Shown here one piece after another: positions 8,901-18,385 of a DNA stretch of 37,398 bases. How positions within the stretch are numbered: the first letter of the stretch is position 1; every line of letters begins with the position of its first letter. Made by a program: the position numbers and the translations under genes. The stretch covers positions 1 to 37,398 of the forward strand of contig JAJJLU010000492.1 in NCBI GenBank assembly GCA_023807065.1, given 5' to 3'. Under the pieces are notes generated by a model. That model saw only the letters and a program-made list of their open reading frames with translations. It searched no databases and was not told where the DNA came from. Source of the stretch: Isotricha intestinalis (taxonomy: Eukaryota > Ciliophora > Litostomatea > Vestibuliferida > Isotrichidae).

Positions 8901-11900
8901 TTATAAATCTTTATACTTTTTAAGTATTATTTTAATATTATCCTTTATTTCTGTAGAATCAATTGTTTGAAGTAATTCATTTAATAATTTCTTAGCAGAT
9001 TCTTTTGTATTTGGATTAACAATAAAATCATTAAAATATTTTAAATATATTTTCATATCAAAAATATTTTTTTTATAAAACATATTATTAATATCAAAAT
9101 AAAATTTAGTTGAATTATCTTCTTGTTCAAGGAATGAAGTTGTTATACTTTTACTAATTTCATTGTTGAATAAAATCCAACCTTTAATAATTTCAGAATA
9201 AATATTTAATAATACATTATTTGAATTTTTTGAAGCAATAATAGCATATTTTAAAGTAATATATGAAAAATTAAAAATTAAATCAATATCATTTAGTTTA
9301 TTTTCAGTTATAATATTATCAATAATTAAAAGAGCATTATCATCAATAGAAATATTAGAATTTGATTTTTTTTCAGAAATTTGAATATTAGCCATACAAC
9401 TTTCATAATTTTTTTTATTTGGGTTTGATTCAAAAACATCTTTTAATGATTTATAAACTGTATTTAAAAAATTATTATCATCTTCAAATTTAGATTTGTT
9501 GTCAAAATCATAAACTTTAAATTCCTCATCTGTTAAACCTTGAAGATTTGGTTTAAGACGATCAGGTAATGTTTTAATTTTCATTAATAATTCATTTTGT
9601 GGATTTTCATCTAATTTATTTAATTTTCTTTTTTCAATTTCTTTTAAAATTTCTTCATCTTTTTTCATTTTTTCAGTTGTAATTTTTACAATATAATTTG
9701 AAATAAAAGTACAACCAATTTCAATATAATCATTACTAATATTATTATTAATTATTTTAGTAATTTCAGGTTCTAAATGTTTATATTTTGAAAAATTCTC
9801 TTTTACAGAATTTAATAAATCATCTTTTGAAGTTATTTTAGCTAAACTACTTACTAAAAAAGGACCAAAACCCATAACTGCTGATTCAAATTTATTTTCA
9901 TCTGATTCAAATGAAAAATCTTTTATTGTTAATTGTTTTGTCGTTGCTAATGCATTATTTACTGTTTTTTCAACTATAGTATTTAAATTTTCACAAATTG
10001 CAGAATGTAATACTTGAGTTAATAATTTACTAATATCTTGTTCTGTAATAGTTGGTTTATTTTTTTTTTGATTTATCATCTCACATAATTTTTTTATATA
10101 ATCAGTCAATTGACTTACACTTTTATATAAATCATTTATATTAATTGCATTTTGAATATTCTGAATTTTTTCAAAATCTAATGATTGAATTTGAATATTA
10201 TCTAAAATTTTACTTACTGGAATTTGTTTTGTATCAATATTTAAATATTTAATTAATTTTTCTATTTCTTCTTTTATTTTTTCCTTTAAATTAGTTTTAG
10301 AATATATTTCTAATAATAAAGAAAGTATTGCTTGAATCCAAGGATTTTTCGGTTGAAAAATTTTATTTTCATAAGTATGTTCAAGTATTTTTACTACAAA
10401 TATAACTCTTGAACTTAACTTTCCATTTTTATATGCATCAATTAATAATTCTTTTAAATCTAAATCTTTTGCTAAAATTGGTTTATTTTTTCCTAAAGTA
10501 ATTAAACCTAACCAACTTCCTAAATTTTTAATTTCTGTTTTTTCTTTTGATCCATCATCATAATTTCCTTTTATTAATAATTTTTTTATTGAAGAAATTG
10601 TATCTTTAACTAACATTTTATTTAATGTATTATTATCAACTGAATTTATTAGTTTATTATAAATATTATGATAATTATTATCAGAAATAATTCTATTATA
10701 AATTAAATAATTACTTAACCATCTTATTAAACTTTCATTATTTAAAATTTCTTTTAATTCTTTTGTCTTTTCATTAATATTATTTTTATTTAATGAATTA
10801 AATATATTTTTAATACTTGTCATAATTTCTTGAGAAGGAATTTGAATATTTTCATCAGAAGAATTAGTATTAAATTGATAAAAATCACCAAAATTACTGC
10901 TGAATGGGAATAATTCTTTGTTTAATTTATTTTTTCCTTTATTATTTTTATTTGCATTTTCAATTTCATTTTCTTTTTGTTTCTTTAATGCTTCTTCATT
11001 AACTTTTAAAGGTAAACCTTTCTTAGCAGCATTTCCATTATATACTTTTATTAAGTTATCATATAATTGACTATTTTCTTTAATTTTAGGCATTTCTAAA
11101 AGAGTATTTAAATAACTTCCCCAAATATAAATTTTATTAATAAATTGATTTAAAGCAATAATTCCAAAATTAAAAAGTGGTCCACTACCCTTTTTAATTC
11201 CTTCTAAAATATATTTTAGAGCAATAGATTCTACAATTCCTTCAACTAATTTATTATTAATTAATTGACCAAATAATTCAGCAGCAATTTTTAATTGTTT
11301 TTCAGGATATTGATGATAAAATCTATATTCATCTAAAATTGAATGTGTTAAACAAGCATAAATTTCAGTTTCTTTTGGATTCGAAGATTTTTGATATTCT
11401 ATTAATATTTTAACTAATTGTGAAACTTGCATTTCTCCATTAAACATTTGTTGTAATAAATTATTTGCCGCTCTTTCAATATCTTCTGAATTTATTGGTT
11501 GAACTTGTAATTCATCAAAATTTTCAAATATTGATTTATAAACATTTTTTATTTCATTTCTTAATTTAATTGATGTTTGAGGTGATGCACTTACATTCAA
11601 TAAATTTTCTATTATAATTGCAAGAGATTCCATTGATAATTGTGCTTTTTCTAATACATTACCTTTATTAGTATTATTTCCTCTACAATGTGCAATTAAA
11701 TTATTTTGAAGATAATTTATTAAAGCTTCTATAAATTCATCTCCTGATTTTTTAATTCTTTCTTTTAACCATTTTTCTATATGGAGAAAATCTCTTTTAA
11801 CTGATAAAATTGCTAAATTTACACTAAAATTATAATTTGAACAATTAACTAAAAGTAATAAACTATCTTTTAATTTTTGAGAAATATCTAAAATTCTACT

Positions 11901-13499
11901 TAAATTCATTAAATCTGGTTGAGATTCCCACATTGTACAAATTACTTTAATAATTAAATCTCTATTTTTATTCCATATTTCATCTATTAAAAATTGAGAG
12001 CTATTATGATTTAAAAGAAAAGGAGCAATTACTTCTTGAATTAATTCATCATATAAAAATTCATCTTGATCAGGATTTATTGAAATTAAAGCTAACATTA
12101 AAATTTCTGGTATATTTTGAATTGGCCAATCAAAAATTTCTTTTACTTTTATATAATAATTTCCTTTTGATAATTTTAATAATAATTCAATTAAATCTAT
12201 ATTACTCCAATTTTCTATTAAAAAACCACTTTTTGATAAAGATAATTTATTACTTAATTCTACATCTTTTCTTACTTTATTTCCTTGATAATTTTTAAAT
12301 GAATATATTGAATTTTCACCATTTAATGGATTATTTATTAAAAAATTAAGAAATTCAATTTGATTTAATTCATTATTCCATTTTGTAAAAATAAAATTAA
12401 AAAATTGAGAAGGATTTGAAAGTATTTTTAATTTTTGAAGTGTTGAAATAAAAAAATCAAAACTTTTTTTATCTTTAATGTTAAATTTAGGATCATCAAA
12501 TCCATTAATTATTTGATTTTTATCCATTTCATCAATAGTTTTTTTAAACATTTTATATAAATTATCAATATTCCAAGTTACATTTTGATTTTTTTTATCA
12601 TCATTTTCATTAATTTTTCTCATACCATCATTATTTAAAGTTCTTAAAAATATTTTATTTAATTGTTTATTTTCTTTATCTTCAATGAATGTTTGATGAT
12701 TAGTTATAAATATAATAAAATTAGCTAATCTTTTTTCATTAAGATTAAAATTAAGTAATCTACAATCAGAAACAGTAATCATATTATTTATTAAAAAAGG
12801 TCCAATTTCATAAAAAATTTTTTCAACTTCAATAGGCTCTTCATTTCCAGTATCCAATAATTTTTCAATATCACTAATTTGTTTAATATCATCAACCTTT
12901 TGATTAATATCATTAGAATCATCTTCTAAATAATTTATTATATTTTCAATATCATCTTTATATTTTTCATCATCTATTGAACCAAGAATAATTAATAATG
13001 TTTGTTTTAATGACTCATTTAAATTTATTTTTCCTTCCTTTTTAAATTCTTTAATTTTATCTATTAATAAAACAATTGAATCATTTTCATTTTTATTACT
13101 CATTACTAAAGAAATTAAAATCTTTATTTGATTTTCAGTTGATAATTTATTTAATTTGTTTAGTAAATTAAATATGTCTGAAGGAGAATTATTATTATTT
13201 GAACACATATAAATTTCACTAAAAAAATTAATAAAATCATTTCTTTCTAGTAATTGAGGAAATTCTTGAATAAAAAATTGATTTTTTGGGTTTTTTGGAT
13301 TTTGAAATGATTTTATATTACTAAAATCAAATTCATTAAATAACATTTTATGTAATTCTTTGTCAAAATCACTTCCAAAAGTTTCTGTCATTTTATTTAT
13401 TTCTGTTTGAATTGTTTTGAAGCCTTTTTTACTTTTTTCTTGAGTTATCATTAAATATGCTCTTATCAAAGGGGCTTCTCTTATGTCAGAGAGAATCAT
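8901..13499 (-). CDS. NOT1: CCR4-NOT scaffold subunit NOT1 (CNOT1-like), C-terminal domain absent
   Basis: This 1,532-aa helical protein is the scaffold of the cytoplasmic CCR4-NOT deadenylase. The N-terminal HEAT-like region is divergent. A segment near 750-800 (FGIIALNQF and nearby) matches the CNOT1 domain that binds TTP. The MIF4G domain that docks the CAF1/CCR4 nucleases is clear around 860-1090, with GSWLGLITLGKNKPI near 991 and a PKNPW motif further on. The CAF40-binding DUF3819 domain follows (about 1145-1325), with IKDFSFESDENKF and, at its end, LPDRLKPNLQGL. A helical connector of about 200 residues fills the rest. Animal and yeast NOT1 (about 2,100-2,400 aa) continue into a C-terminal NOT1 homology domain that binds NOT2/NOT3/NOT5. 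Here the frame stops with TAA before it. There are no internal stops, so the frame is genuine. Confidence 0.9.
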   Translation of the reverse strand: MILSDIREAPLIRAYLMITQEKSKKGFKTIQTEINKMTETFGSDFDKELHKMLFNEFDFSNIKSFQNPKNPKNQFFIQEFPQLLERNDFINFFSEIYMCSNNNNSPSDIFNLLNKLNKLSTENQIKILISLVMSNKNENDSIVLLIDKIKEFKKEGKINLNESLKQTLLIILGSIDDEKYKDDIENIINYLEDDSNDINQKVDDIKQISDIEKLLDTGNEEPIEVEKIFYEIGPFLINNMITVSDCRLLNFNLNEKRLANFIIFITNHQTFIEDKENKQLNKIFLRTLNNDGMRKINENDDKKNQNVTWNIDNLYKMFKKTIDEMDKNQIINGFDDPKFNIKDKKSFDFFISTLQKLKILSNPSQFFNFIFTKWNNELNQIEFLNFLINNPLNGENSIYSFKNYQGNKVRKDVELSNKLSLSKSGFLIENWSNIDLIELLLKLSKGNYYIKVKEIFDWPIQNIPEILMLALISINPDQDEFLYDELIQEVIAPFLLNHNSSQFLIDEIWNKNRDLIIKVICTMWESQPDLMNLSRILDISQKLKDSLLLLVNCSNYNFSVNLAILSVKRDFLHIEKWLKERIKKSGDEFIEALINYLQNNLIAHCRGNNTNKGNVLEKAQLSMESLAIIIENLLNVSASPQTSIKLRNEIKNVYKSIFENFDELQVQPINSEDIERAANNLLQQMFNGEMQVSQLVKILIEYQKSSNPKETEIYACLTHSILDEYRFYHQYPEKQLKIAAELFGQLINNKLVEGIVESIALKYILEGIKKGSGPLFNFGIIALNQFINKIYIWGSYLNTLLEMPKIKENSQLYDNLIKVYNGNAAKKGLPLKVNEEALKKQKENEIENANKNNKGKNKLNKELFPFSSNFGDFYQFNTNSSDENIQIPSQEIMTSIKNIFNSLNKNNINEKTKELKEILNNESLIRWLSNYLIYNRIISDNNYHNIYNKLINSVDNNTLNKMLVKDTISSIKKLLIKGNYDDGSKEKTEIKNLGSWLGLITLGKNKPILAKDLDLKELLIDAYKNGKLSSRVIFVVKILEHTYENKIFQPKNPWIQAILSLLLEIYSKTNLKEKIKEEIEKLIKYLNIDTKQIPVSKILDNIQIQSLDFEKIQNIQNAININDLYKSVSQLTDYIKKLCEMINQKKNKPTITEQDISKLLTQVLHSAICENLNTIVEKTVNNALATTKQLTIKDFSFESDENKFESAVMGFGPFLVSSLAKITSKDDLLNSVKENFSKYKHLEPEITKIINNNISNDYIEIGCTFISNYIVKITTEKMKKDEEILKEIEKRKLNKLDENPQNELLMKIKTLPDRLKPNLQGLTDEEFKVYDFDNKSKFEDDNNFLNTVYKSLKDVFESNPNKKNYESCMANIQISEKKSNSNISIDDNALLIIDNIITENKLNDIDLIFNFSYITLKYAIIASKNSNNVLLNIYSEIIKGWILFNNEISKSITTSFLEQEDNSTKFYFDINNMFYKKNIFDMKIYLKYFNDFIVNPNTKESAKKLLNELLQTIDSTEIKDNIKIILKKYKDL

Positions 13500-13832
13500 T
13501 TAATTCTGCTTTATTTTTATATAAAAATTAATATTTTTATTTATATTTAGATTTTTTTAATGATATTAATTTTTAATATTTTTAAATTGTTTTTGAATTT
13601 GATTACTTTTTTTAATCTTTTTTGTTTTTGTGAAAACAAGTATATTTAAATTTAAATTATAAAGATTAACTCTAATTAAAAGATAATTTTAAAAATTATT
13701 ATATTTATAAATAATAGAAAACCAAATTTCCTTTTTAAATCATATTTTTCTAAACATTCAATTATATTCTTTAAATTTAAATCAAATAAAAAAAAAATTT
13801 AAACATCTTTAAAAAAATAGAATAATAAATAA
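13500..13832. promoter_or_regulatory. Divergent intergenic region between NOT1 and the 126-aa gene
   Basis: The 333 nt separate two genes transcribed away from each other, so both promoters must lie here. The sequence is AT-rich with A- and T-tracts. No TATA-like element can be singled out against this background, and no GC-rich factor site is visible. Confidence 0.4.
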
Positions 13833-14213
13833 ATGGATTATAAGTATAGTTATAGTGAAATATTATCATTAATAACTCAATGTAAAAAAGAAGGTTTAAT
13901 ATCTGATGAAGAAAGAAAAACAATGAAAGAATGTATAATAACGAAAGAGCCAGATTTAAGAGTAGATTTAGAAGAATATCAAAAAGATCATGATTTAAGA
14001 AAATTAGTAGAAACATTGAAAGTTATGAGTGGCTTAACTGATATGTCTTCTCCTGCTGATTCTGGTTTAATGGATTTAAAAAGAAAAAGACAACAAAAAA
14101 AAAAGAATAAAAAAAAACCTAAAGAAGAAGAAGAGGATATTGTTTTAGATGATTGCGAATTAGGAAAAAGTCCTGAACTTAATTTTACCAAAAAATTTAA
14201 TAGAGATGATTAA
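13833..14213 (+). CDS. Small Lys-rich protein of unknown function (126 aa)
   Basis: The frame is intact, ATG to TAA. Residues 1-70 look like a compact helical domain (YSEILSLITQC, GLISDEERKTMKECI, then DLRKLVETLKVMSG) with varied, non-repetitive composition. This suggests a conserved fold rather than filler. It is followed by a strongly basic stretch (about 84-97, KRKRQQKKKNKKK) that could act as a nuclear localisation or nucleic-acid-binding segment, then an acidic run and a short tail ending FNRDD. I do not recognise the family. It is divergently transcribed from NOT1. Confidence 0.7.
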   Translation: MDYKYSYSEILSLITQCKKEGLISDEERKTMKECIITKEPDLRVDLEEYQKDHDLRKLVETLKVMSGLTDMSSPADSGLMDLKRKRQQKKKNKKKPKEEEEDIVLDDCELGKSPELNFTKKFNRDD

Positions 14214-15357
14214 TTTTAATCAAATAATTGTGAAGAGGTTAATCTTATAGTTGAATTATCTTATAAATTTTATTTAAAAATAAAAAATAATATAGTGTAG
14301 TTAAAATTGAAAAAATAATAAATTAAGTAAATCTTAAATAAACACTTTTTTTTGTTTTTTTGGTTTAATACTAGGAAAATATATAAAAATTCTAAATGAT
14401 TGAAATTTGTTTTTATGAAGTTATAATTTTCAAAGAATATGAAATTTAAGTGATATTCAAAATGCATTAATTTTATCTAAATTCAGGAAAAATTATAAGA
14501 TATTTATTCTTCTAAATGGTGAAGAAAATGTTTAAAAAATTTTAGTTTAATTGGAATAGGAAAAGATAATTACATAAATTGTTGATATAGATTATGATAA
14601 TATTGTTATTTGTAAATTAAATGGAAAATATTTATTTAAAAAAAAAATTGGAAAAAATAAAGAATATGTTTGTAATGAATTTAAAAGAATTTATATAAAT
14701 ATTAACATGATAAAAAAGTGTATGAGATGATTTGTTTTGAAAAATCAAAATATAATGATTTCAGCTTTTGATTATATATATTAATGAAAATATATAGATA
14801 ATATAATTGATACTAAGTAATATTTTAATAATAAAATTTGGGATTTGAATTAATCATTTTTTTAGATTAAGCTTTACTATATTTTTAAAAATACTAGAAA
14901 ATGAATTTAAAAATAAACTTTTTCAAGAATATAAGTTTAGAAGATGAGTGATTATTTTATTTTTTAAATCCTTTTCTTATATCAAATATATTGAATTCAG
15001 ATTCAAAAATAAAAGAGGTAAAAATAAGTAAATCAAATAAGGAAAATTTAATTAATAATCTGGTAGTTGAAATAATGATTAAATCCGCTGATAAAATTAA
15101 TGATATAAAAAATTTAATAAAAATTTTTAAATATTTACATAATAATAAAAATATATTATTATAATAATAAATTTATTATTTCAAATTCAAATATTTTTAA
15201 ATAATTGTATATAATATGAATTTAGATTATATCTCATCTATTTTCCCAATTAAACCAATTTTCAATTAAATTCGACAAAAAAGAAACAACAAACAAATTA
15301 AAAAAAAATTAATTTAATTTTAATAAAAAGAAAATTTTATAAATATATATATAAAAA
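14214..15357. other. Spacer of about 1.1 kb with a probable decayed gene (about 14475-15165)
   Basis: On the forward strand one frame from about 14481 to 14729 reads as a rather convincing protein segment (for example ILLNGEENV, then IVDIDYDNIVICKLNGKYL, then KNKEYVCNEFKRIYI). It is interrupted by four TAA/TAG codons and ends in TGA. A second open stretch (about 14952-15163) reads NPFLISNILNSDSKI and later LVVEIMIKSADKINDI before TAA TAA. Different frames, missing start codons and internal stops suggest a pseudogene of unknown family. The rest is AT-rich and includes the promoter of the aldo-keto reductase. Confidence 0.35.
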
Positions 15358-16236
15358 ATGGATTTCGGTGGTCAACCCTTATTAAAAATGAACAATGGAT
15401 TAATGATTCCCCATATAGGTTTCGGGGTATATTTAATAAAAGATTTATCAGAAGCAGAAAACGCATGTCTTGAAGCATTGAAAGTAGGATTTAGACATAT
15501 AGACACAGCTCATAGATACGACAACGAAAGAGGAGTGGGTGCAGCAATAAAAAAGAGTGGTATTCCAAGAAAAGATATATTTATAACATCAAAATTATCA
15601 CCAACTGAATTTGGAGAAAAAGTTTCTTATGAAGCAATTAATGCTATGCTTAAAAGATTAGATATTGAATATCTTGATTTATTACTCCTTCATCATCCTT
15701 TCAATGATTATATTGGTGCTTGGAAAGCAATGGAAAAAGCTGTAAATGAAGGAAAAGTTAAATCTATTGGATTGTCAAATTTTGAAGGAAAACATTGGGA
15801 TGAAATAATGAATATTTGTACTATTAAACCTGCAGTTTTACAAATTGAAGGACATCCATATTTCAATCAACATGAATTAAAAGAGAGAAGTAAAAAAACT
15901 GGAACACTGATTGAAACTTGGTATCCTGTTGGACATGGAGATAAAAATATGTATGAAGAACCTATTTTTGTTGAACTTAGTAAAAAATATAATAAAACTC
16001 CTGTTCAAATTATTTTAAGATGGCATATTGATTATGGTTATATTCCTTTACCTAAATCATGTAATCCTTTACATATTAAAGAAAATTTTGAAATTTTTGA
16101 TTTTAAATTAACTGATGATGAAATGAAAAAAATTGCAGAATTACCACAAAAAAGGTATGTTAATACTCCTGAAAATCAAATTCCAGGTTCTAAATTTGAA
16201 GAAATGCTTAATAGTTGGAAACCTACTCATGATTAA
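15358..16236 (+). CDS. Aldo-keto reductase, bacterial-like
   Basis: This 292-aa NAD(P)H-dependent reductase has a TIM barrel and belongs to the aldo-keto reductase family, which reduces aldehydes and ketones to alcohols in the cytosol. The catalytic tetrad is visible: D49 and Y54 in HIDTAHRYDNE, K79 in ITSKL, and H112 in LLLLHHP. The cofactor-phosphate region LPKSCNPLHIKEN is near the C-terminus, and KSIGLSNFEG is the usual barrel strand. The late part (WYPVGHGDKNMYEEPIF, TPVQIILRWH) resembles bacterial 2,5-diketo-gluconate-reductase-like enzymes more than animal AKR1 proteins. The frame has no intron, and its 5' half looks less AT-biased than neighbouring genes. Both fit lateral acquisition from bacteria, although this is an inference. 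The substrate is unknown. Confidence 0.92.
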   Translation: MDFGGQPLLKMNNGLMIPHIGFGVYLIKDLSEAENACLEALKVGFRHIDTAHRYDNERGVGAAIKKSGIPRKDIFITSKLSPTEFGEKVSYEAINAMLKRLDIEYLDLLLLHHPFNDYIGAWKAMEKAVNEGKVKSIGLSNFEGKHWDEIMNICTIKPAVLQIEGHPYFNQHELKERSKKTGTLIETWYPVGHGDKNMYEEPIFVELSKKYNKTPVQIILRWHIDYGYIPLPKSCNPLHIKENFEIFDFKLTDDEMKKIAELPQKRYVNTPENQIPGSKFEEMLNSWKPTHD

Positions 16237-16668
16237 ATTAAAATTGTGATATAAAAAATCAATCTTTTAAGAATTTGTATTAATTTATGGAAATAAAACT
16301 TTAATTTATTATTTGGAATATTATTAAATATTATTTATTATTTAAAAAGATAATAATAAAAGTTAATGGGATTGAATTCCCATATATGATTTTGTTTTTT
16401 TATAATATTTATAATATAATGTTTTTCTTATAAAATAATTTCTTAAATATATATTTTTGAAAAATCAAAAATATTTTTTATATTTATTTTTAATTATATC
16501 AAAGATTTTTATTATAATGAAAAAAGAATTAATCTAAAATGATGAAAACAAAAATATATATTTATAATTATTAATTTTATTATTTATAATCATTATATTA
16601 AATATTATTTTTGATATATATTTGTTCTAAATTATTTTCTGTTTTAATGCATTTTTTTATTTAAATTA
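16237..16668. other. Spacer with a small perfect hairpin (16366-16383)
   Basis: This AT-rich spacer lies between two forward genes. At 16366-16383 ATGGGA pairs with TCCCAT across a 6-nt loop (TTGAAT). It sits about 130 nt after the reductase stop, and there is no evidence that it functions as a terminator in a eukaryote. Nothing else was recognised. Confidence 0.4.
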
Positions 16669-17727
16669 ATGTATAAAGTACAAAAGCATGCTTATATGTT
16701 AAAACCACTTAAATTAATGGAAATGCCAAATTTAGGAAGAACTTTGAAAAAAATAGGTTCTGCTACATCAGATTATATATATAGGTTAAATAATGCAAAT
16801 GATATAGATAATCTTAAAGCAAGATATGAAAAATATTTAGAAATGGAAAAAAAAAAAGAAGAGCAAAGAAAAAGATTAAGAAAAATCACCCAAGAACCTA
16901 CTACTTTTTCTCATTATTCTCGTCCTATAAATTATTCAAAAAAAATTAAATCTTTAGATTTAGATGATAATAAAAAAGAAAAGAAAAATGTTAAAAAACA
17001 CAAAAAAAATAATTTACCTGTTTTAAAAAATAATACAGTTAATAATACAGTAGAAAATGAAAATGAAATTGAAAATGAAAAAGAATTGATATTAAATTTA
17101 ACAAATACAAAAAATTTGGAAAGTTCTCGTAATGATAAAAAAAAAGATATATATGAATATGAATATGAAGAAGAATATAAACGAAAAAAAAATAAAAAAG
17201 ACATATATTCTTCAATGAAAGAAGACAATAAAAATATGAGAATATTAATGTTTAAAACAGGAAAATATAAAAATGATATAAGTGATTTATGTAACCAAAT
17301 AAATAATACTTGTTTAAATTTTAATACTAAAATTCATAGTAGACCAAAATATAAATTTGTAACTGAAAGAGAAATTCAAGATTCTTTAACAAAAAAAGAT
17401 TTAGATGTAAATGAAAAAAGAAAACCTAAAGTTAATGCATTTAAAAATATGCAATTATTCAGAGAAGTTAAAGCATTAACTTCTTTAAGTTATGGTTTAG
17501 CTGTTGATGGTAATAAAGTTATTAAAGATTATTTAAATAATAAAAAGAAAAAAAGTAAATATAATAAATATATTATTGATGAAAGTTTTGCAATTAAAAT
17601 GAATAATAATAGAAAAAATTTATTTCATACTGCAAGAGATATTCTTAGATCAAGTATTTACGAAAATGATAAATGTTTGAAAAATATCGATAAATATACA
17701 AGAGAAGTTGAAGAAGATTTAAATTAA
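16669..17727 (+). CDS. Uncharacterised charged protein (352 aa)
   Basis: The frame is intact, ATG to TAA. The N-terminus (MYKVQKHAYMLKPLKLMEMPNL) and the C-terminal third (about 230-350, with VNAFKNMQLFREVKAL and SLSYGLAVDGNKVIKDYL) are of varied composition and probably folded. The centre (about 55-190) is low-complexity Lys/Glu/Asn with short EN and EYEYE repeats, likely disordered or coiled-coil. No enzymatic motif, membrane segment or signal peptide is visible, and I do not recognise a family. It lies downstream of the reductase on the same strand but with its own upstream region. Confidence 0.7.
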   Translation: MYKVQKHAYMLKPLKLMEMPNLGRTLKKIGSATSDYIYRLNNANDIDNLKARYEKYLEMEKKKEEQRKRLRKITQEPTTFSHYSRPINYSKKIKSLDLDDNKKEKKNVKKHKKNNLPVLKNNTVNNTVENENEIENEKELILNLTNTKNLESSRNDKKKDIYEYEYEEEYKRKKNKKDIYSSMKEDNKNMRILMFKTGKYKNDISDLCNQINNTCLNFNTKIHSRPKYKFVTEREIQDSLTKKDLDVNEKRKPKVNAFKNMQLFREVKALTSLSYGLAVDGNKVIKDYLNNKKKKSKYNKYIIDESFAIKMNNNRKNLFHTARDILRSSIYENDKCLKNIDKYTREVEEDLN

Positions 17728-17883
17728 TAAATATTAATTATTACATATATAAAAATAAATATGATAATTATCTAAAAATAAAAATATTTACTTCAATAAA
17801 AAAAATGTTTCTTAAAATAGTATAATTAAAATCAATTCTTTTAAAAATACATTTTTTAAATTAAACATTATAAAATATTAAAA

Positions 17884-18270
17884 ATGGATGGAAATCAAAA
17901 AATAAATCCAAAAGAAGAATTAAATAAAAAAATGAATTTTGAAGGTGTAACAGATAATAGAGATGCTTTTTATCAAGAAAGTGAAAAATTTTCAGGAAAT
18001 GAAGTTGAAATTACATTTAAATTAGATTATAATGGTGATTTAAATGGAAAAGAATTTTCAGATACTTTTAAAGAAGGACAAGATTTTGAATATGTAAAAT
18101 ATAAATTAAGCCAAGTTTTAGGTATTGATCCTGAACAAATCGTAAAAATATTTTTTTTAAATTTATAGGAACTTTATCATCATGATAAAATAATTATTCC
18201 TATTTATTCTATTTGTGATATTGAATTAAAAAAAGAAGATATAATTACTGTTAAAATTAAACCTGAATGA
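17884..18270 (+). CDS. Small ubiquitin-fold protein, split by a 27-nt intron (119 aa)
   Basis: Exon 1 is 17884-18141 (86 codons, ending DPEQI). The intron is 18142-18168. Exon 2 is 18169-18270 and ends KIKPE then TGA. Without splicing the frame stops at a TAG inside the intron. With splicing, residues about 38-118 fit a beta-grasp (ubiquitin-like) order: strand VEITFKL, strand around FSDTFKEG, helix DFEYVKYKLSQVLG, strand ELYHHDKIII, and final strand DIITVKIK. There is no C-terminal di-glycine, so it is unlikely to be conjugated. It may be an adaptor, as in ubiquitin-like domains of ciliary proteins such as IQUB. That comparison is by fold only. The first 37 residues are polar. Confidence 0.75.
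18142..18168 (+). other. Putative 27-nt spliceosomal intron
   Basis: It starts GTAAAAATA and ends TTTATAG. It carries an in-frame TAG (its last three bases in the reading frame), and its removal joins two halves of a ubiquitin-like domain at a codon boundary. The length is within the size range of the tiny introns known from ciliates. Confidence 0.75.
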
Positions 18271-18385
18271 TATTTATATTTTAAAAATAAAAAAGAAAAT
18301 GTTATTTATCAAAAAATAATTTTCTAAGTTATTATTATTTTCATATTTTAATTAAATTGCTTTTTTAATTAATAAATAATATTTA

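Noticed and set aside
16366..16383. Perfect 6-bp hairpin as a terminator
   Set aside because: Intrinsic terminators are not a feature of eukaryotic pol II genes, and a single short hairpin is expected by chance in 37 kb.
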